NCBI GenBank assembly: GCA_022825665.1
Contig: JAJDWI010000159.1
Location: forward strand, 1 to 51,154
Direction: 5' to 3'
Length of the DNA stretch: 51,154 nt
DNA from: Candidatus Poribacteria bacterium
Lineage (GTDB): Bacteria > Poribacteria > WGA-4E > WGA-3G
This document shows positions 1 to 10,158 of this stretch, piece by piece; within the stretch, counting starts at the first letter, position 1; every line of letters begins with the position of its first letter. The position numbers were made by a program, and so were the translations under genes. Below the pieces are notes generated by a model. That model worked only from the letters and a program-made list of their open reading frames with translations, made no database searches and was not told where the DNA came from.

Positions 1-127
1 CGGAAGACGATTGAAAGTGTGTTGTTTTTCAGTTGTGTCAGCCATAAGAGAACCTCTAAGAAAAAAATAGCACCTACATTATTGTTTATATATCTATATA
101 TTACCACATTTATAGGTTTTACTCAAT

Positions 128-2176
128 ATGACTTCTATGAAAAAAGCATTGTTTTCGGTTACTTTACTTATCTGCTTGGCATTCATTGTTTGGCAACTGC
201 GGATCACCTCAAAGTTAGATTTGAGTTATTCGGAGTCCGTCATCCATGATTCTCCACAAGTGAATCTGCCTGATGGTGCAAAAATTCGGCTTGGTAAAGG
301 TAAAATGGAACAGATAGCACTTTCTCCTAACGGTGATTTTTTAGCAGTCGCGACTAAATTTGGCATTTGGATTTATGATATAACCAATACTGAGAAAAAT
401 TATCGATTAATACCACATACACCAAGTATTGAATGCATTGCATTCAGTCCAGATGGACAGACAATTGCAAGCGGAAGTCAAGACGGCATGATTCGCTTAT
501 GGCGTGTTGATACTGGCAAGCAAAAGCAAACCTTTATAGGTCATACCCATGAAATATATACTATGGTATTCAGTCCGGATGGGAAAACACTTGCAAGCGC
601 GAGTATCCATAAAATAAATCTGTGGGATTTGAAAACAGGCACACACAAAGAAACACTCCATCAGAATTCCCGATCTATTTCTCGTATGATGTTCAACAGA
701 GATGGATTGATACTTGCAAATGTAAACGGTGATATTATACAACTGTCCGATGTTCTTACAGGAAAGCAGAAGCATACACTCAAAGGGCATACAAAATCAA
801 TTAGAAGGATGTCATTTAGTCCAGATGGAAAAACCTTTGCGAGTGTGGCTTTGGACAATAGAATCCACTTGTGGGATGTCAACACAGGGGAACAAAAGAA
901 AATACTTAAAAGAAACAAAAACATAATTGAAGATATTACATTCAGTCCAGATGGAAAAACAGTCGCTGCCGGAAGTTGGGATGATAACATCTATTTATGG
1001 AATGTTGCAACTGGAAAACATAAGAAAACATTCATAGGACATAAATCATCTGTATATCATTTGTCTTTCAGTACGGATGGACAAACACTCGCAAGTGGGA
1101 GTACAGACGGGACCATTCGTTTGTGGGATGTCAACTCAGACGAGTATAAAACAGTATCTACAGGACATATTCAAAATGCTCAACAAATATGGTTTAGTCC
1201 AGACGCAAAAACACTCGTAAGTCGGAGTTTTGGAGAAATACACTTGTGGGATGTCAATTCAGGAAAACATAAGAAAACACTTGAAGGACATAAGAAACGT
1301 GTTGCTGGTTTTGCGTTTAGTCCTGATGGAAAAACCTTCGCTACTGGAAGTGACGACAAAACAATTCGTTTATGGGACGCAGATTCGAGACTATCCAAGA
1401 AGGTCCTTAAAGGACATGCGGAGGGAATTTATCTCCTATCCTATAGTCCAAACGGGAAAATACTTGTGAGTTTGAGTGGGGACAAAACGATCCGTCTATG
1501 GGATGCAGGCACGGGTGAACATAAACATACCCTTACAGGACATACTGAATCTATTAGAAGTGTTTCGTTTAGTCCTGATGGACAGACAATTGCCAGTGCA
1601 AGTTACGATAAAACTGTTCGGTTATGGGATGTTTCAACAGGCACCCATAAGCAAACCTTCACAGGACACACGTCTGATGTTAGAAGTATATCATTCAGTC
1701 CTGATGGAAACATCTTGGCAAGTGGAGGCGGGTCAAAGGACAGCGTCATCCGCGTGTGGAATGTCAACACAGGTCAATCCATACAAATACTGACGGGTAA
1801 TAAGGATAATTTTTTTAGTGTGAAGTTTAGTCCAGATGGAAAAATACTTGCGAGTTACAATAAGTCTGATGTTCAATTGTGGGATGCTGATACGGGGAAA
1901 CTTAAAAAGACGCTCAAAGGACATACATATAATGTTGATAGTATTGTATTTAGTCCAGATGGAAAAATACTTGTCAGTGCCAGTTGGGATAGTACCATAC
2001 GTCTATGGGACGTTAAAAGTGGAACACTCATGAAAGTTCTGAGAGGACACAGGTCTATCGTTGACGATATATCGTTTAGTCCAGATGGTCAGATCCTTGC
2101 AAGTGCAAGTGGAGACGGGACTGTGCTGTTGTGGAACCTACAGTCTATAACAAGTGATACAAACATTAGTGATTAA
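128..2176 (+). CDS. Membrane-anchored WD40 repeat protein 1
   Basis: The protein is 682 residues long. A hydrophobic segment near residues 7-25 should act as an uncleaved anchor or signal sequence. The rest is a series of WD40 blades, recognisable by repeated FSPDG ... LASGS ... IRLWD motifs about 42 residues apart. I count roughly fourteen, enough for two seven-bladed propellers. The first blade has the N-terminal signature shared by this cluster (RLGKG ... GIWIYD). WD40 propellers are protein-binding scaffolds and no catalytic residue is evident. The start is either ATG 128 or ATG 137 (MKKALF), and neither has a clear ribosome binding site. It is the first of five tandem relatives on the same strand. 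The ligand is unknown. Confidence 0.85.
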   Translation: MTSMKKALFSVTLLICLAFIVWQLRITSKLDLSYSESVIHDSPQVNLPDGAKIRLGKGKMEQIALSPNGDFLAVATKFGIWIYDITNTEKNYRLIPHTPSIECIAFSPDGQTIASGSQDGMIRLWRVDTGKQKQTFIGHTHEIYTMVFSPDGKTLASASIHKINLWDLKTGTHKETLHQNSRSISRMMFNRDGLILANVNGDIIQLSDVLTGKQKHTLKGHTKSIRRMSFSPDGKTFASVALDNRIHLWDVNTGEQKKILKRNKNIIEDITFSPDGKTVAAGSWDDNIYLWNVATGKHKKTFIGHKSSVYHLSFSTDGQTLASGSTDGTIRLWDVNSDEYKTVSTGHIQNAQQIWFSPDAKTLVSRSFGEIHLWDVNSGKHKKTLEGHKKRVAGFAFSPDGKTFATGSDDKTIRLWDADSRLSKKVLKGHAEGIYLLSYSPNGKILVSLSGDKTIRLWDAGTGEHKHTLTGHTESIRSVSFSPDGQTIASASYDKTVRLWDVSTGTHKQTFTGHTSDVRSISFSPDGNILASGGGSKDSVIRVWNVNTGQSIQILTGNKDNFFSVKFSPDGKILASYNKSDVQLWDADTGKLKKTLKGHTYNVDSIVFSPDGKILVSASWDSTIRLWDVKSGTLMKVLRGHRSIVDDISFSPDGQILASASGDGTVLLWNLQSITSDTNISD

Positions 2177-2673
2177 GATAGATAACGTGAGTTTGATAAA
2201 TCAGATTTTTAGACTCGGTGTGGTTCGGATTCCGCTCCATAAGCGTAAATTTAGTGTGTAACGTTAGTACATCTAATACACCTTTCGCCCCGTGGAATCA
2301 ACGCCAAATGCGCTTATGGCATTTGGCGGGGCTAAGGTTAGAAATGTATTACGTGTTCTATACACCTTTCGTCCCGCTGGGACTTAGTTTCCATGTCGGA
2401 GGTCGCTTTGCTCGCTCCGACCTACAGGAATGTATGTGAGAATGCGTGCGAGGAAACCTCGCCCCTACGGAATGTAAGAGACGCCAAATGCCATAATCGC
2501 ATTTGACGTTGATTTGGCAATGAATTGCGCGACTATTGGATTGTCTACTTAGTTTTTATATATCGCGATTCGGAGATCGCTCCTACAGAATATATGTTCC
2601 TTTACTTACAAAGCTCACCATATCAAACTCACGTTGCTACTACATTTTGAATATTTCAACAGGAGATCTTCAC
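2177..2673. repeat. Intergenic region with REP-like palindromes
   Basis: I see no convincing gene here. The region holds several short palindromic repeat types that recur elsewhere in the window. One is a 10-bp stem, CGCCAAATGC at 2302-2311 pairing with 2319-2328 around a 7-nt loop. A second is a related stem near 2480-2505. Another is a GCGAGGAAACCTCGCCCCTACG-type hairpin near 2447-2470. An open frame at 2218-2439 runs across these repeats and is probably chance. Confidence 0.6.
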
Positions 2674-4944
2674 ATGAAAAAAGTGCTGTTTATGATCTTT
2701 GTATTTTCAACGGTATTTCTACCGCACAGTTTCTCCCAAGATTACACTCAATGGGAGTTGCCTAAGGATACCATTGCGCGACTGGGTAAAGGACGTATCA
2801 ATGCTATGAAGTTTTCTCCAGATGGAACGGTGTTTGCAGTAGCGACAACAATCGGAATTTGGCTATATGATACCGAAACCTATCAGGAGACAGCATTACT
2901 CGCTCACAATAACAAGGGAGTAGAGAAATTAGTTTTCAGTCCTGATGGAACAATCCTCGCCAGTGCAGAAAGATTTAATGGTATAACACTATGGGATGTT
3001 GGTGCACGAAATTTGAAGATTACATTCCCAAGTAGTTCTTCACTTTTTCGCAGCCTTCATTTCAGTTCAGACGGCAAGATATTCGCGCAGGTGAACTATA
3101 AAGAGATTTATCTATATGATACAGTTACAGGTGAGACCAAACATATTCTCAAAAGGGATCAGGATTATATCACCAGCATGGCGTTCAGTCCAGATGGTAA
3201 AACCCTCGCGAGTGGTAGTAAGGACCAAACAATCTATCTATGGGATGTTGACACAGGAGCACACAAGCAAACCCTGAGAGGACATCCAGCGGAAGTTACC
3301 CGTTTATCATTCAATCCGGGCAGCAGCACCCTTACAAGTATCAGTAAAGACAATACCATCTATTTGTGGGATATATCTACAGGAGAACGTAAAAAGACAC
3401 TCGCAGACAAAGGTCTAATAACTGATCAACTTGATAAACCAGAAACAGTAGAAAAAGTGTCTTTTAGCCCGGATAAAAGCATACTTGCAACTATAAGATT
3501 CAACAATACGATTCGCTTGTGGGATACAACAACCGGAACACTCAAACAAACCTTTCCCAGTCAGGATACAGACAAACAAGAAAAAGACTATTCTAATAAT
3601 ATAGAATTTGTGCTTTTTAGTCCTGACAATCGGACAGTTGTAGGTTTACCTTTTCTTGGTGGGGAAATTCGCTTATGGGATGTTGACACAGGTGAGAGCA
3701 AGAGTTTGCTTGAGGATCCTGGTTTAATTAGGAACTTATCTTTTTCTCCGGATGGGAAAACGCTTGCGACAGGTATTTATGGGGGAATAATCCGTTTATG
3801 GGATGTTGACACAGGTGAACACAAGAAGACTATTTCTAATCTAAGTGTGAGGCGTTATAGAAGGTATGATCACGATTTCAAACCGTTTAGTCCGGATGGA
3901 AAAAAGTTCGTATTCGGACCTTCATCTGGAACCGTCTACTTATGGGATGTAGTCACGAAACAGGAACAGCAACTTTCAGTAATGAACTATAACTCTAAAG
4001 CATTACCGTATAATACCCGTGCTATAATCAGTCCTGATAGCCAAACATTAGCAAGTTGGCAAACACACGAAGATTTGAATATCCGTCTATGGGACATCGC
4101 CTCTGGCAAACACAAGAGAACCCTTACAGAACATAAAACACATGTCAAGAATGTTGTTTTCAGTCCTGATAGTAGTATGATGGCAAGCTGGAGTTCGGAA
4201 GGTGATACAACTATTCGGTTATGGGATGTTGCTACTGGTAGACACACACGAACTCTAAAAGGACATACAAATTCGGTTGAAGATGTTTCTTTCAGTCAGG
4301 ATGGAAAAACACTTGCAAGTGGTGGATTAGATGGAACAATACGTATATGGAATTCGGAGACAGGTGAACAGATACAAACTTTTATGGAGAATAGTTTTGC
4401 TAATAATCTTGCTGCACAATCTGCAGCGGTTACTGTTGTTACGTTTTACTCGGATGGGGTTGTACTTGCAAGTGGTCATAAAAACGGTTCTATCAGACTA
4501 TGGGATATTGACACAGGGAAAGCTATACAAACGTTCAGAGGACATGCAGATGCTGTATCTTCTATATCCTTCAGTCCTGACAGAAAAACCGTAGCAAGCA
4601 CGAGTAAAGATGCTACCGCACGATTGTGGGATGTTGACACAGGTGAACAAATATATGCCCTAACTGGATATGAGAGGACTACGTGGCGTGTGTTCTTTTA
4701 CCCTAACGGTTTGCCCTTAGCAACTGGGTTTCAACATTTGAACAGCCATAATTTTGACAAGAACATTCGACTATGGGATTTGCGTACAGGACGACTTAAA
4801 AAAACATTGATGGGACATACAGCGCGGGCGGTAAATATTGGATTTAGTGGTGATGGAAATACGCTTACAAGTCTAAGTTATGATGATACTGTACTTCTAT
4901 GGGACCTAACACCGACAATTAATGCATTAGATATTTCAGAATAA
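2674..4944 (+). CDS. Secreted WD40 repeat protein 2
   Basis: I place the start at ATG 2674, because AGGAGA lies about 8 nt upstream and the protein then begins with a normal signal peptide (MKKVLFMIFVFSTVFLPHS, cleavage near FSQ). The open frame extends upstream to 2536, but that part looks non-coding. From this start the protein is 756 residues. It carries the cluster signature IARLGKG ... IGIWLYD followed by many WD40 blades. Several blades have longer inter-strand insertions than in protein 1, for example near 3560-3600 and 3840-3900, so blade spacing is irregular. No enzymatic motif is visible. It is probably an exported scaffold or binding protein and clearly a paralogue of its neighbours. 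Confidence 0.85.
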   Translation: MKKVLFMIFVFSTVFLPHSFSQDYTQWELPKDTIARLGKGRINAMKFSPDGTVFAVATTIGIWLYDTETYQETALLAHNNKGVEKLVFSPDGTILASAERFNGITLWDVGARNLKITFPSSSSLFRSLHFSSDGKIFAQVNYKEIYLYDTVTGETKHILKRDQDYITSMAFSPDGKTLASGSKDQTIYLWDVDTGAHKQTLRGHPAEVTRLSFNPGSSTLTSISKDNTIYLWDISTGERKKTLADKGLITDQLDKPETVEKVSFSPDKSILATIRFNNTIRLWDTTTGTLKQTFPSQDTDKQEKDYSNNIEFVLFSPDNRTVVGLPFLGGEIRLWDVDTGESKSLLEDPGLIRNLSFSPDGKTLATGIYGGIIRLWDVDTGEHKKTISNLSVRRYRRYDHDFKPFSPDGKKFVFGPSSGTVYLWDVVTKQEQQLSVMNYNSKALPYNTRAIISPDSQTLASWQTHEDLNIRLWDIASGKHKRTLTEHKTHVKNVVFSPDSSMMASWSSEGDTTIRLWDVATGRHTRTLKGHTNSVEDVSFSQDGKTLASGGLDGTIRIWNSETGEQIQTFMENSFANNLAAQSAAVTVVTFYSDGVVLASGHKNGSIRLWDIDTGKAIQTFRGHADAVSSISFSPDRKTVASTSKDATARLWDVDTGEQIYALTGYERTTWRVFFYPNGLPLATGFQHLNSHNFDKNIRLWDLRTGRLKKTLMGHTARAVNIGFSGDGNTLTSLSYDDTVLLWDLTPTINALDISE

Positions 4945-5003
4945 TCTGTGTGGAAGACACAACGTCTCCTGTTTGTATATGTAGACATCAAGGAGAAAGT
5001 TAG

Positions 5004-6137
5004 GTGAAATTCAATAAACGTACATTTTTCTTAATTCTTGGAGCAATGTTTGTTATTCTCTTCATATTTGTTTGGTTAAGCGTTGTTAAAACTGTATATC
5101 AACGGGAAAGAAGCCTTCTCAGATCACAGCAGAAACATCCTCCAGAGGATAGTGTTAATGATTTAGAATTCTCTCCAGATGGGACAGTATTAGCAGTTGC
5201 TACTCCTATTGGAGTTTGGATCTATGATATGTCTACGCGTGAAACTCTCAGGTTGATAACAGCGGATAAACACGGTATCTCAAGTATTTCGTTCAGTCCG
5301 GATGGGAAAACGCTTGCGGGTGGTGGTGCAGATAAAATCGTCTACTTATGGGATTTTCGGACAGGTAAGCGCAAGCAGTCTTTTATAGGACATATTGGAA
5401 ACATAGTTAATGTGTCGTTTAGTTATAATGGAAAAACACTTGCAAGTGCAAGTATTCATGAAACCAATCTGTGGGATGTTAATTCTGGTATACACAAGAA
5501 AATGTATAATGGATATACTGATAAGAGATCTACATTATGGCTAAATAACGATGAAATGATCCATGCATCTTCGAACGGAACAAGGACACGCTTATCAGAT
5601 CTTATGACAAGAGAGGTAAAGATGGAACTTGGTGGACATAAGAAAGGAGTAAAAAGTATATCCTTCAGTCCTGATGGAAAGACCATGGCAAGTGGAAGTT
5701 GGGACAAAACTATACGTTTATGGGATGTACCCAAAGGGGTATATAAGAAGACGCTTAAGGGACATAAGAAAAGTATCAATAGCATGGAATTTAGTGCAGA
5801 TGGTAAGTTGCTTACGAGTGCAAGTCGTGATAATACTGCTCGCGTATGGGATGTTGAGACAGGTAAACTCAAGCGAACTTTTAAAAGACATGCTTCTGAT
5901 GTAATGCACGTAGCACTCAGCCCAGACGGTAAAACACTTGCGAGTTGGGGTTTAGATCATATTCTTAATATATGGGATGTTGAGACAGGTAAACTCAAGA
6001 AATCTATTACTGCACATATCGCACCTATTGGTTATACACCGTTCAGTTCGGATGGACTTATGCTTGCGAGTGCGGATGGGACAGTGTTATTTTGGGACAT
6101 TGCATCCATAACTCAATCAAAAAAAAATGCAGAATAA
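5004..6137 (+). CDS. Membrane-anchored WD40 repeat protein 3
   Basis: The 377-residue protein starts at GTG 5004, preceded by AAGGAGAAA at an acceptable distance. Residues about 8-28 form a single hydrophobic anchor (FFLILGAMFVILFIFVWLSV). The following residues are charged and lead into the shared signature (FSPDGTVLAVATPIGVWIYD). About seven to eight WD40 blades follow, consistent with a single propeller. One blade near 5520-5620 has lost the usual FSPDG motif. The gene lies 59 bp after WD40 protein 2 and 44 bp before protein 4, so the cluster could be cotranscribed. The function beyond protein binding is unknown. Confidence 0.85.
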   Translation: MKFNKRTFFLILGAMFVILFIFVWLSVVKTVYQRERSLLRSQQKHPPEDSVNDLEFSPDGTVLAVATPIGVWIYDMSTRETLRLITADKHGISSISFSPDGKTLAGGGADKIVYLWDFRTGKRKQSFIGHIGNIVNVSFSYNGKTLASASIHETNLWDVNSGIHKKMYNGYTDKRSTLWLNNDEMIHASSNGTRTRLSDLMTREVKMELGGHKKGVKSISFSPDGKTMASGSWDKTIRLWDVPKGVYKKTLKGHKKSINSMEFSADGKLLTSASRDNTARVWDVETGKLKRTFKRHASDVMHVALSPDGKTLASWGLDHILNIWDVETGKLKKSITAHIAPIGYTPFSSDGLMLASADGTVLFWDIASITQSKKNAE

Positions 6138-6181
6138 CACCGCCTTATACTGAAATTACAATATCAAAAGCGAGATTATAA

Positions 6182-7303
6182 ATGAAAAAGACATCGGCTT
6201 TTATTTTTATATCACTGTTTGTTGTTTCAACGTTTTATCTTCCGACCAACTATGCACAAGATTCTAATGGTCAGGAAGAGGGTCTATCTGAAGGCGTAAA
6301 AATACGGATTAAGATTGATCAGGCTTTGATGAAACATGAACCAGAAAACCGACCTTTTGAATATGTTAATGCTGTTGAAGGTGTGATATTTAGTCCAGAT
6401 GGAAAAACGCTCGCAAGCACGAGTGATCGTTCACCCATCTATATATGGGATGCAACCACAGGAGAATACATTCAAACCCTCAGAATGCATACAGCTGAAA
6501 TAGTTAATTTATACAGAGAAAAAATGATAACAAGGAGTACCCATACAGCTATAAAAGACAAACCGTACGGTTCTAATTTAGCGTTTAGTCCAAATGGAGA
6601 AAAATTTGCAAATGGGTCTAAAGACAAAAATGTCCGTGTGTGGGATACGACTACAGGAACACCTATCTATTTTAGAGGACACACAGATTATGTTTCTACA
6701 GTAGCGTTCAGTGCAGATGGAACAACGCTTGCAAGTGGAAGCGTTGACAGAACTATCCGTCTGTGGGACATATCCTCTGGAAAACAGAAGCAAATGATAA
6801 CAGGTCATACGGATCATGTCTCAAGTTTAACGTTTAGTCCAGACGGAAATACTCTCGTAAGTGGAAGTGGAGATGGTACTATCCGTATCTGGAATGTGTC
6901 AACGGGTAATCATGAAAAGACATTCATTGGACATAATGGAGTAATCTATCGTCTATTGTTCAATTCAAATGGAACTATGCTTGCGAGTATAGGTATTGAT
7001 GGAACAGTGCGTGTGTGGGATATTAACACGGGTGATCAAAAGCATATACTTGCTGGACGAATAGGAACAACATGGGACGTTTCGTTCATTAGCAGTGGAA
7101 GAATCCTCGCCTGTGATAGTGATCATTTTACGATCCGACTCTGGGATGTCGTCACTGGACAACAAGTACATACATTCATGCAAAAAGGTTTCAGTATCTA
7201 CAGCATGGCATTTAGTCCAGATGGTTTGACACTCGCAACTGGAAACAGTGTTCGTGAGGTAGTCCTTTGGGATCTCACACCGATAATAAACGCAAAACTG
7301 TAA
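6182..7303 (+). CDS. Secreted WD40 repeat protein 4
   Basis: The 373-residue protein has an N-terminal signal peptide (MKKTSAFIFISLFVVSTFYL, probable cleavage after NYAQ). The WD40 blades that follow suffice for one propeller. Unlike its neighbours it lacks a clear RLGKG ... GIWLYD signature at the N terminus and begins its first blade at VEGVIFSPDGKTLAST. The first two blades are separated by a longer loop (about residues 110-135). The blades near 6700-6900 are closest to consensus (SGSVDRTIRLWD). It is probably an exported binding protein within the WD40 cluster. Confidence 0.85.
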   Translation: MKKTSAFIFISLFVVSTFYLPTNYAQDSNGQEEGLSEGVKIRIKIDQALMKHEPENRPFEYVNAVEGVIFSPDGKTLASTSDRSPIYIWDATTGEYIQTLRMHTAEIVNLYREKMITRSTHTAIKDKPYGSNLAFSPNGEKFANGSKDKNVRVWDTTTGTPIYFRGHTDYVSTVAFSADGTTLASGSVDRTIRLWDISSGKQKQMITGHTDHVSSLTFSPDGNTLVSGSGDGTIRIWNVSTGNHEKTFIGHNGVIYRLLFNSNGTMLASIGIDGTVRVWDINTGDQKHILAGRIGTTWDVSFISSGRILACDSDHFTIRLWDVVTGQQVHTFMQKGFSIYSMAFSPDGLTLATGNSVREVVLWDLTPIINAKL

Positions 7304-7366
7304 AGAGATTAGACCCAATAAAATGTTTGTACACTTTTTAAGTGTTCTAAGATGGAGTCTCATTTT

Positions 7367-9307
7367 ATGAAATTCAGACTAATTTTCATTGTTTTAACTC
7401 TTAGTGCTGCTTCAGTCATATTGATTTTCAGTCTTGTTTCAACGCGAAACCAACCGGATACCTTTACCTATGACTCTCCACAGTGGCACTTGCCTGAAGG
7501 TGCAAAGGCACGCATCGGTAAAGGAGACATCTCTAAGATTAAGTATTCTCCAGATGGCACGTTATTGGCTGGCATCAGTCCGATAGGGATATGGCTATAT
7601 GATGGACAAACAGGTAAACCTCGTTCCCTGCTTGCAGGACATACAGATACTATTAACGACTTAACTTTCAGCGCGGATAGTAAAATGTTGGCAAGTGCCA
7701 GTGAAGATGGTAGTATACGCTTGTGGGATGTTATCGCCGGTGAGTGTACGCAAACATTTATTGGTGATATATTTGGGTTTGACAATGTGACGTTTAGTTC
7801 GGATGGAAAAACACTTATAGGCGCGGGATTTCGCGAGATTAATATTTGGGATGTAGCAACAAGTATGCCTATAAAAACACTCCAAGAACAGTTTTATACA
7901 GACGGAGGATATAGTAAATTTAGTTTAGATGGAAAACTCCTTGCGTGTCCGCGTGGAAGCGATAGTATTCTGCTATGGGATGTTACCACTGGAAAGGAAA
8001 AGCAGTCGATTACAGATTTAAATAGACGTGTAGAGAGTATAGAATTTAGTCCGGATGGTAATACACTCGCAAGCGGCGGATATGGAGATTCTATCATCCT
8101 ATGGGATACAAAAACTGGAAAACAAGAGCAAATCCTCAAACGACATAACAAAAATTTTGCATTTAAGTTCAGTCCGGATGGAAAAACGCTCGCAAGTGGA
8201 AATAGTGACAAAACCATATCACTTTGGGATACAAACACAGGCAAACGTAAGAAAACATTTAAAGGACCTAAGTTGTATACCTCAGGAGTAGCATTCAGTC
8301 CAGATGGAAAAACAATTACAGGCGCGGGTTGGAACGACTCGGTAGGTAACGTATTAATATTTTGGGATGTAATGACAGGAAAACAAAAGAAAATCATACG
8401 ACATAACATTGATCAGCATAGCGTATCTTTTAGTCCTGATGGAACGACCCTTGTCAGTGGTGGAGCAAACGGTACTATACTCATGTGGGATCCGGTTACG
8501 GGTAAACATAAGAAAACACTCAAAGGACACAAGCGAATTGTTTCCAGTCTTGCGTTTAGTCCTGATGGAAAAATACTTGCAAGCAAAGGTTGGGACGAGA
8601 CCGTCATTTTATGGGATATAGGTACAGGTAAACGATTGAAAAAAATACGTGGAGGGATGTCAAGTGCAAGTAATATCTCTTTCAGTCCAGATGGTGCAAC
8701 TTTTGTAAATTCGGGATACAACGGGAAAGTCAACCTATTTGATACTGCCACAGGAAAACTCAAGCAAACATTAATAAGCCATAAGAATTCCGTGAAGAAT
8801 GTTGAGTTTAGTCCAGATGGAAAAACACTTGCGAGTATGAGTATCAATCTTGATGGAAAGATCTATATATGGAATTTTACCACTGACACATACAGGCAAA
8901 AACAAACATACCAAAAGGCTAAAGGTATTTTCTATAACATTGCGTTCAGTCCAGATGGAAAAACGCTCGCAAGCGCAGAGGGATTAGGAAAACGACATTT
9001 CTCAGGTGCTGCAGGTATGATACGACTGTGGAATGTTGAATCTGACGGATATAAGAAAATTTTCAGACTACAAAATAAGGTTTTATGTGTATCGTTTAGT
9101 CCTGATGGGAAAACACTTGCTTGTGGTGATTTAGGTAGTAACGTTCACCTATGGGATGTCGCAACAGGAAAGCAAATAAAAATTTTTAAAGGACATACGG
9201 ATGGTGTTGACAATATATCGTTCAGTCCAGATGGAAAAACGCTCGCAAGTAAAAGTTATGATGGCACTATACTCCTATGGGATCTGACCTCTACTGTAAA
9301 TCCATAA
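7367..9307 (+). CDS. Membrane-anchored WD40 repeat protein 5
   Basis: I choose ATG 7367 (MKFRLIF) over the in-frame ATG at 7352, because the earlier codon lies inside the likely ribosome binding site GATGGAGT. The product is about 646 residues. It has one N-terminal hydrophobic anchor, then the shared signature (ARIGKGDISKI ... GIWLYD), then about fourteen WD40 blades with strongly conserved FSPDGKTLAS motifs. At the DNA level the phrase AGTCCAGATGGAAAAAC recurs many times within and between these genes. That would favour unequal recombination and gene conversion. It ends 37 bp before an unrelated isomerase gene, so it probably closes the WD40 cluster. Confidence 0.85.
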   Translation: MKFRLIFIVLTLSAASVILIFSLVSTRNQPDTFTYDSPQWHLPEGAKARIGKGDISKIKYSPDGTLLAGISPIGIWLYDGQTGKPRSLLAGHTDTINDLTFSADSKMLASASEDGSIRLWDVIAGECTQTFIGDIFGFDNVTFSSDGKTLIGAGFREINIWDVATSMPIKTLQEQFYTDGGYSKFSLDGKLLACPRGSDSILLWDVTTGKEKQSITDLNRRVESIEFSPDGNTLASGGYGDSIILWDTKTGKQEQILKRHNKNFAFKFSPDGKTLASGNSDKTISLWDTNTGKRKKTFKGPKLYTSGVAFSPDGKTITGAGWNDSVGNVLIFWDVMTGKQKKIIRHNIDQHSVSFSPDGTTLVSGGANGTILMWDPVTGKHKKTLKGHKRIVSSLAFSPDGKILASKGWDETVILWDIGTGKRLKKIRGGMSSASNISFSPDGATFVNSGYNGKVNLFDTATGKLKQTLISHKNSVKNVEFSPDGKTLASMSINLDGKIYIWNFTTDTYRQKQTYQKAKGIFYNIAFSPDGKTLASAEGLGKRHFSGAAGMIRLWNVESDGYKKIFRLQNKVLCVSFSPDGKTLACGDLGSNVHLWDVATGKQIKIFKGHTDGVDNISFSPDGKTLASKSYDGTILLWDLTSTVNP

Positions 9308-9344
9308 AAAACAATTCGTGCATTTAACTGATAAAGGAATAAAT

Positions 9345-10139
9345 ATGGACATTATTTGTGCTTCAATCTGCTACCGAGGCTATGCCGATGACGAGGTAGC
9401 CGCAACATTGCAATATGCACCGAAAATCGGCTACCGTGCTATGGAAATTCACGGACCGCTAATCTGGAGCGTTGATGCTGTTCACGTATTTGATGTTGAA
9501 GGCATGAAACAGAGCATTGATAAGTCAGGCATGAGGTGTGCTGGACTCTATCCTCCCGGTTGGGGAGGTAGCAATAGTTCTGACGTAGAAGCACGTGCCA
9601 AAGCAATAGCAAAATGCGTGGATATTGCTGAAAAACTCAACGCAACACACCTGACAACCAGCGGTGCACAACGTAGAACAGAATTCGGTGCTTTGGACAG
9701 AGTAGTTGCTTGTGTTCAGGAAGTATTGGCGCGAATACCAACAGATAGCGAAATCAAGTTAACTCTTGAACCACATCACGGTAATGTTCTGGAACAACCG
9801 ACAGATTTTCAACAGGTGTTAGATGCTATTCCCGATGAACGTGTAGGTGTATGCATAGATACAGGACACTTCCACACATCTGGTGTAGATACAATTGCCG
9901 CGATTTATCAGTTTGGATCTCGCATCTATGCGGTGCATCTCAAAGACCACATCGGCAGTGTATCTGTTGGAATTGGTCGTGGTGAACTCAATCTTCAGCA
10001 GATTATAGCAACACTACAAGAGGTGAATTATCAAGGTGATCTCACATTGGAATTAGAGGTTGAAGACCCTGAAAACCTACCCCGCTATACCGAGGAAGCC
10101 TATTTCTACCTGAGCGGCATGTTAGGTTTACGATTATAG
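9345..10139 (+). CDS. TIM-barrel sugar phosphate isomerase/epimerase-like protein
   Basis: The 264-residue protein belongs to the AP endonuclease 2 / xylose isomerase-like TIM-barrel family. Visible features are the N-terminal strand (MDIICASICYRGY), the metal-ligand region LTLEPHHGN, CIDTGHFHTSG, the strand AVHLKDH and a C-terminal ELEVEDPEN segment. Together these give the usual Glu/Asp/His divalent-metal site. I prefer ATG 9345, which follows AAAGGA, over an upstream in-frame start at 9318. Relatives isomerise or epimerise sugars or inositol derivatives; the substrate here cannot be read from sequence. It converges on the phytanoyl-CoA dioxygenase-like gene with a 19-bp gap. Confidence 0.85.
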   Translation: MDIICASICYRGYADDEVAATLQYAPKIGYRAMEIHGPLIWSVDAVHVFDVEGMKQSIDKSGMRCAGLYPPGWGGSNSSDVEARAKAIAKCVDIAEKLNATHLTTSGAQRRTEFGALDRVVACVQEVLARIPTDSEIKLTLEPHHGNVLEQPTDFQQVLDAIPDERVGVCIDTGHFHTSGVDTIAAIYQFGSRIYAVHLKDHIGSVSVGIGRGELNLQQIIATLQEVNYQGDLTLELEVEDPENLPRYTEEAYFYLSGMLGLRL

Positions 10140-10158
10140 CAAAATGCGATGACTATCA

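Noticed and set aside
19-249. A 76-codon open frame at the left edge
   Set aside because: It overlaps the start of the first WD40 gene in another frame, is not followed by a related reading and has no ribosome binding site.
2218-2439. A 73-codon plus-strand frame between WD40 genes 1 and 2
   Set aside because: It is a reading across REP-like palindromes with no ribosome binding site and no recognisable domain.
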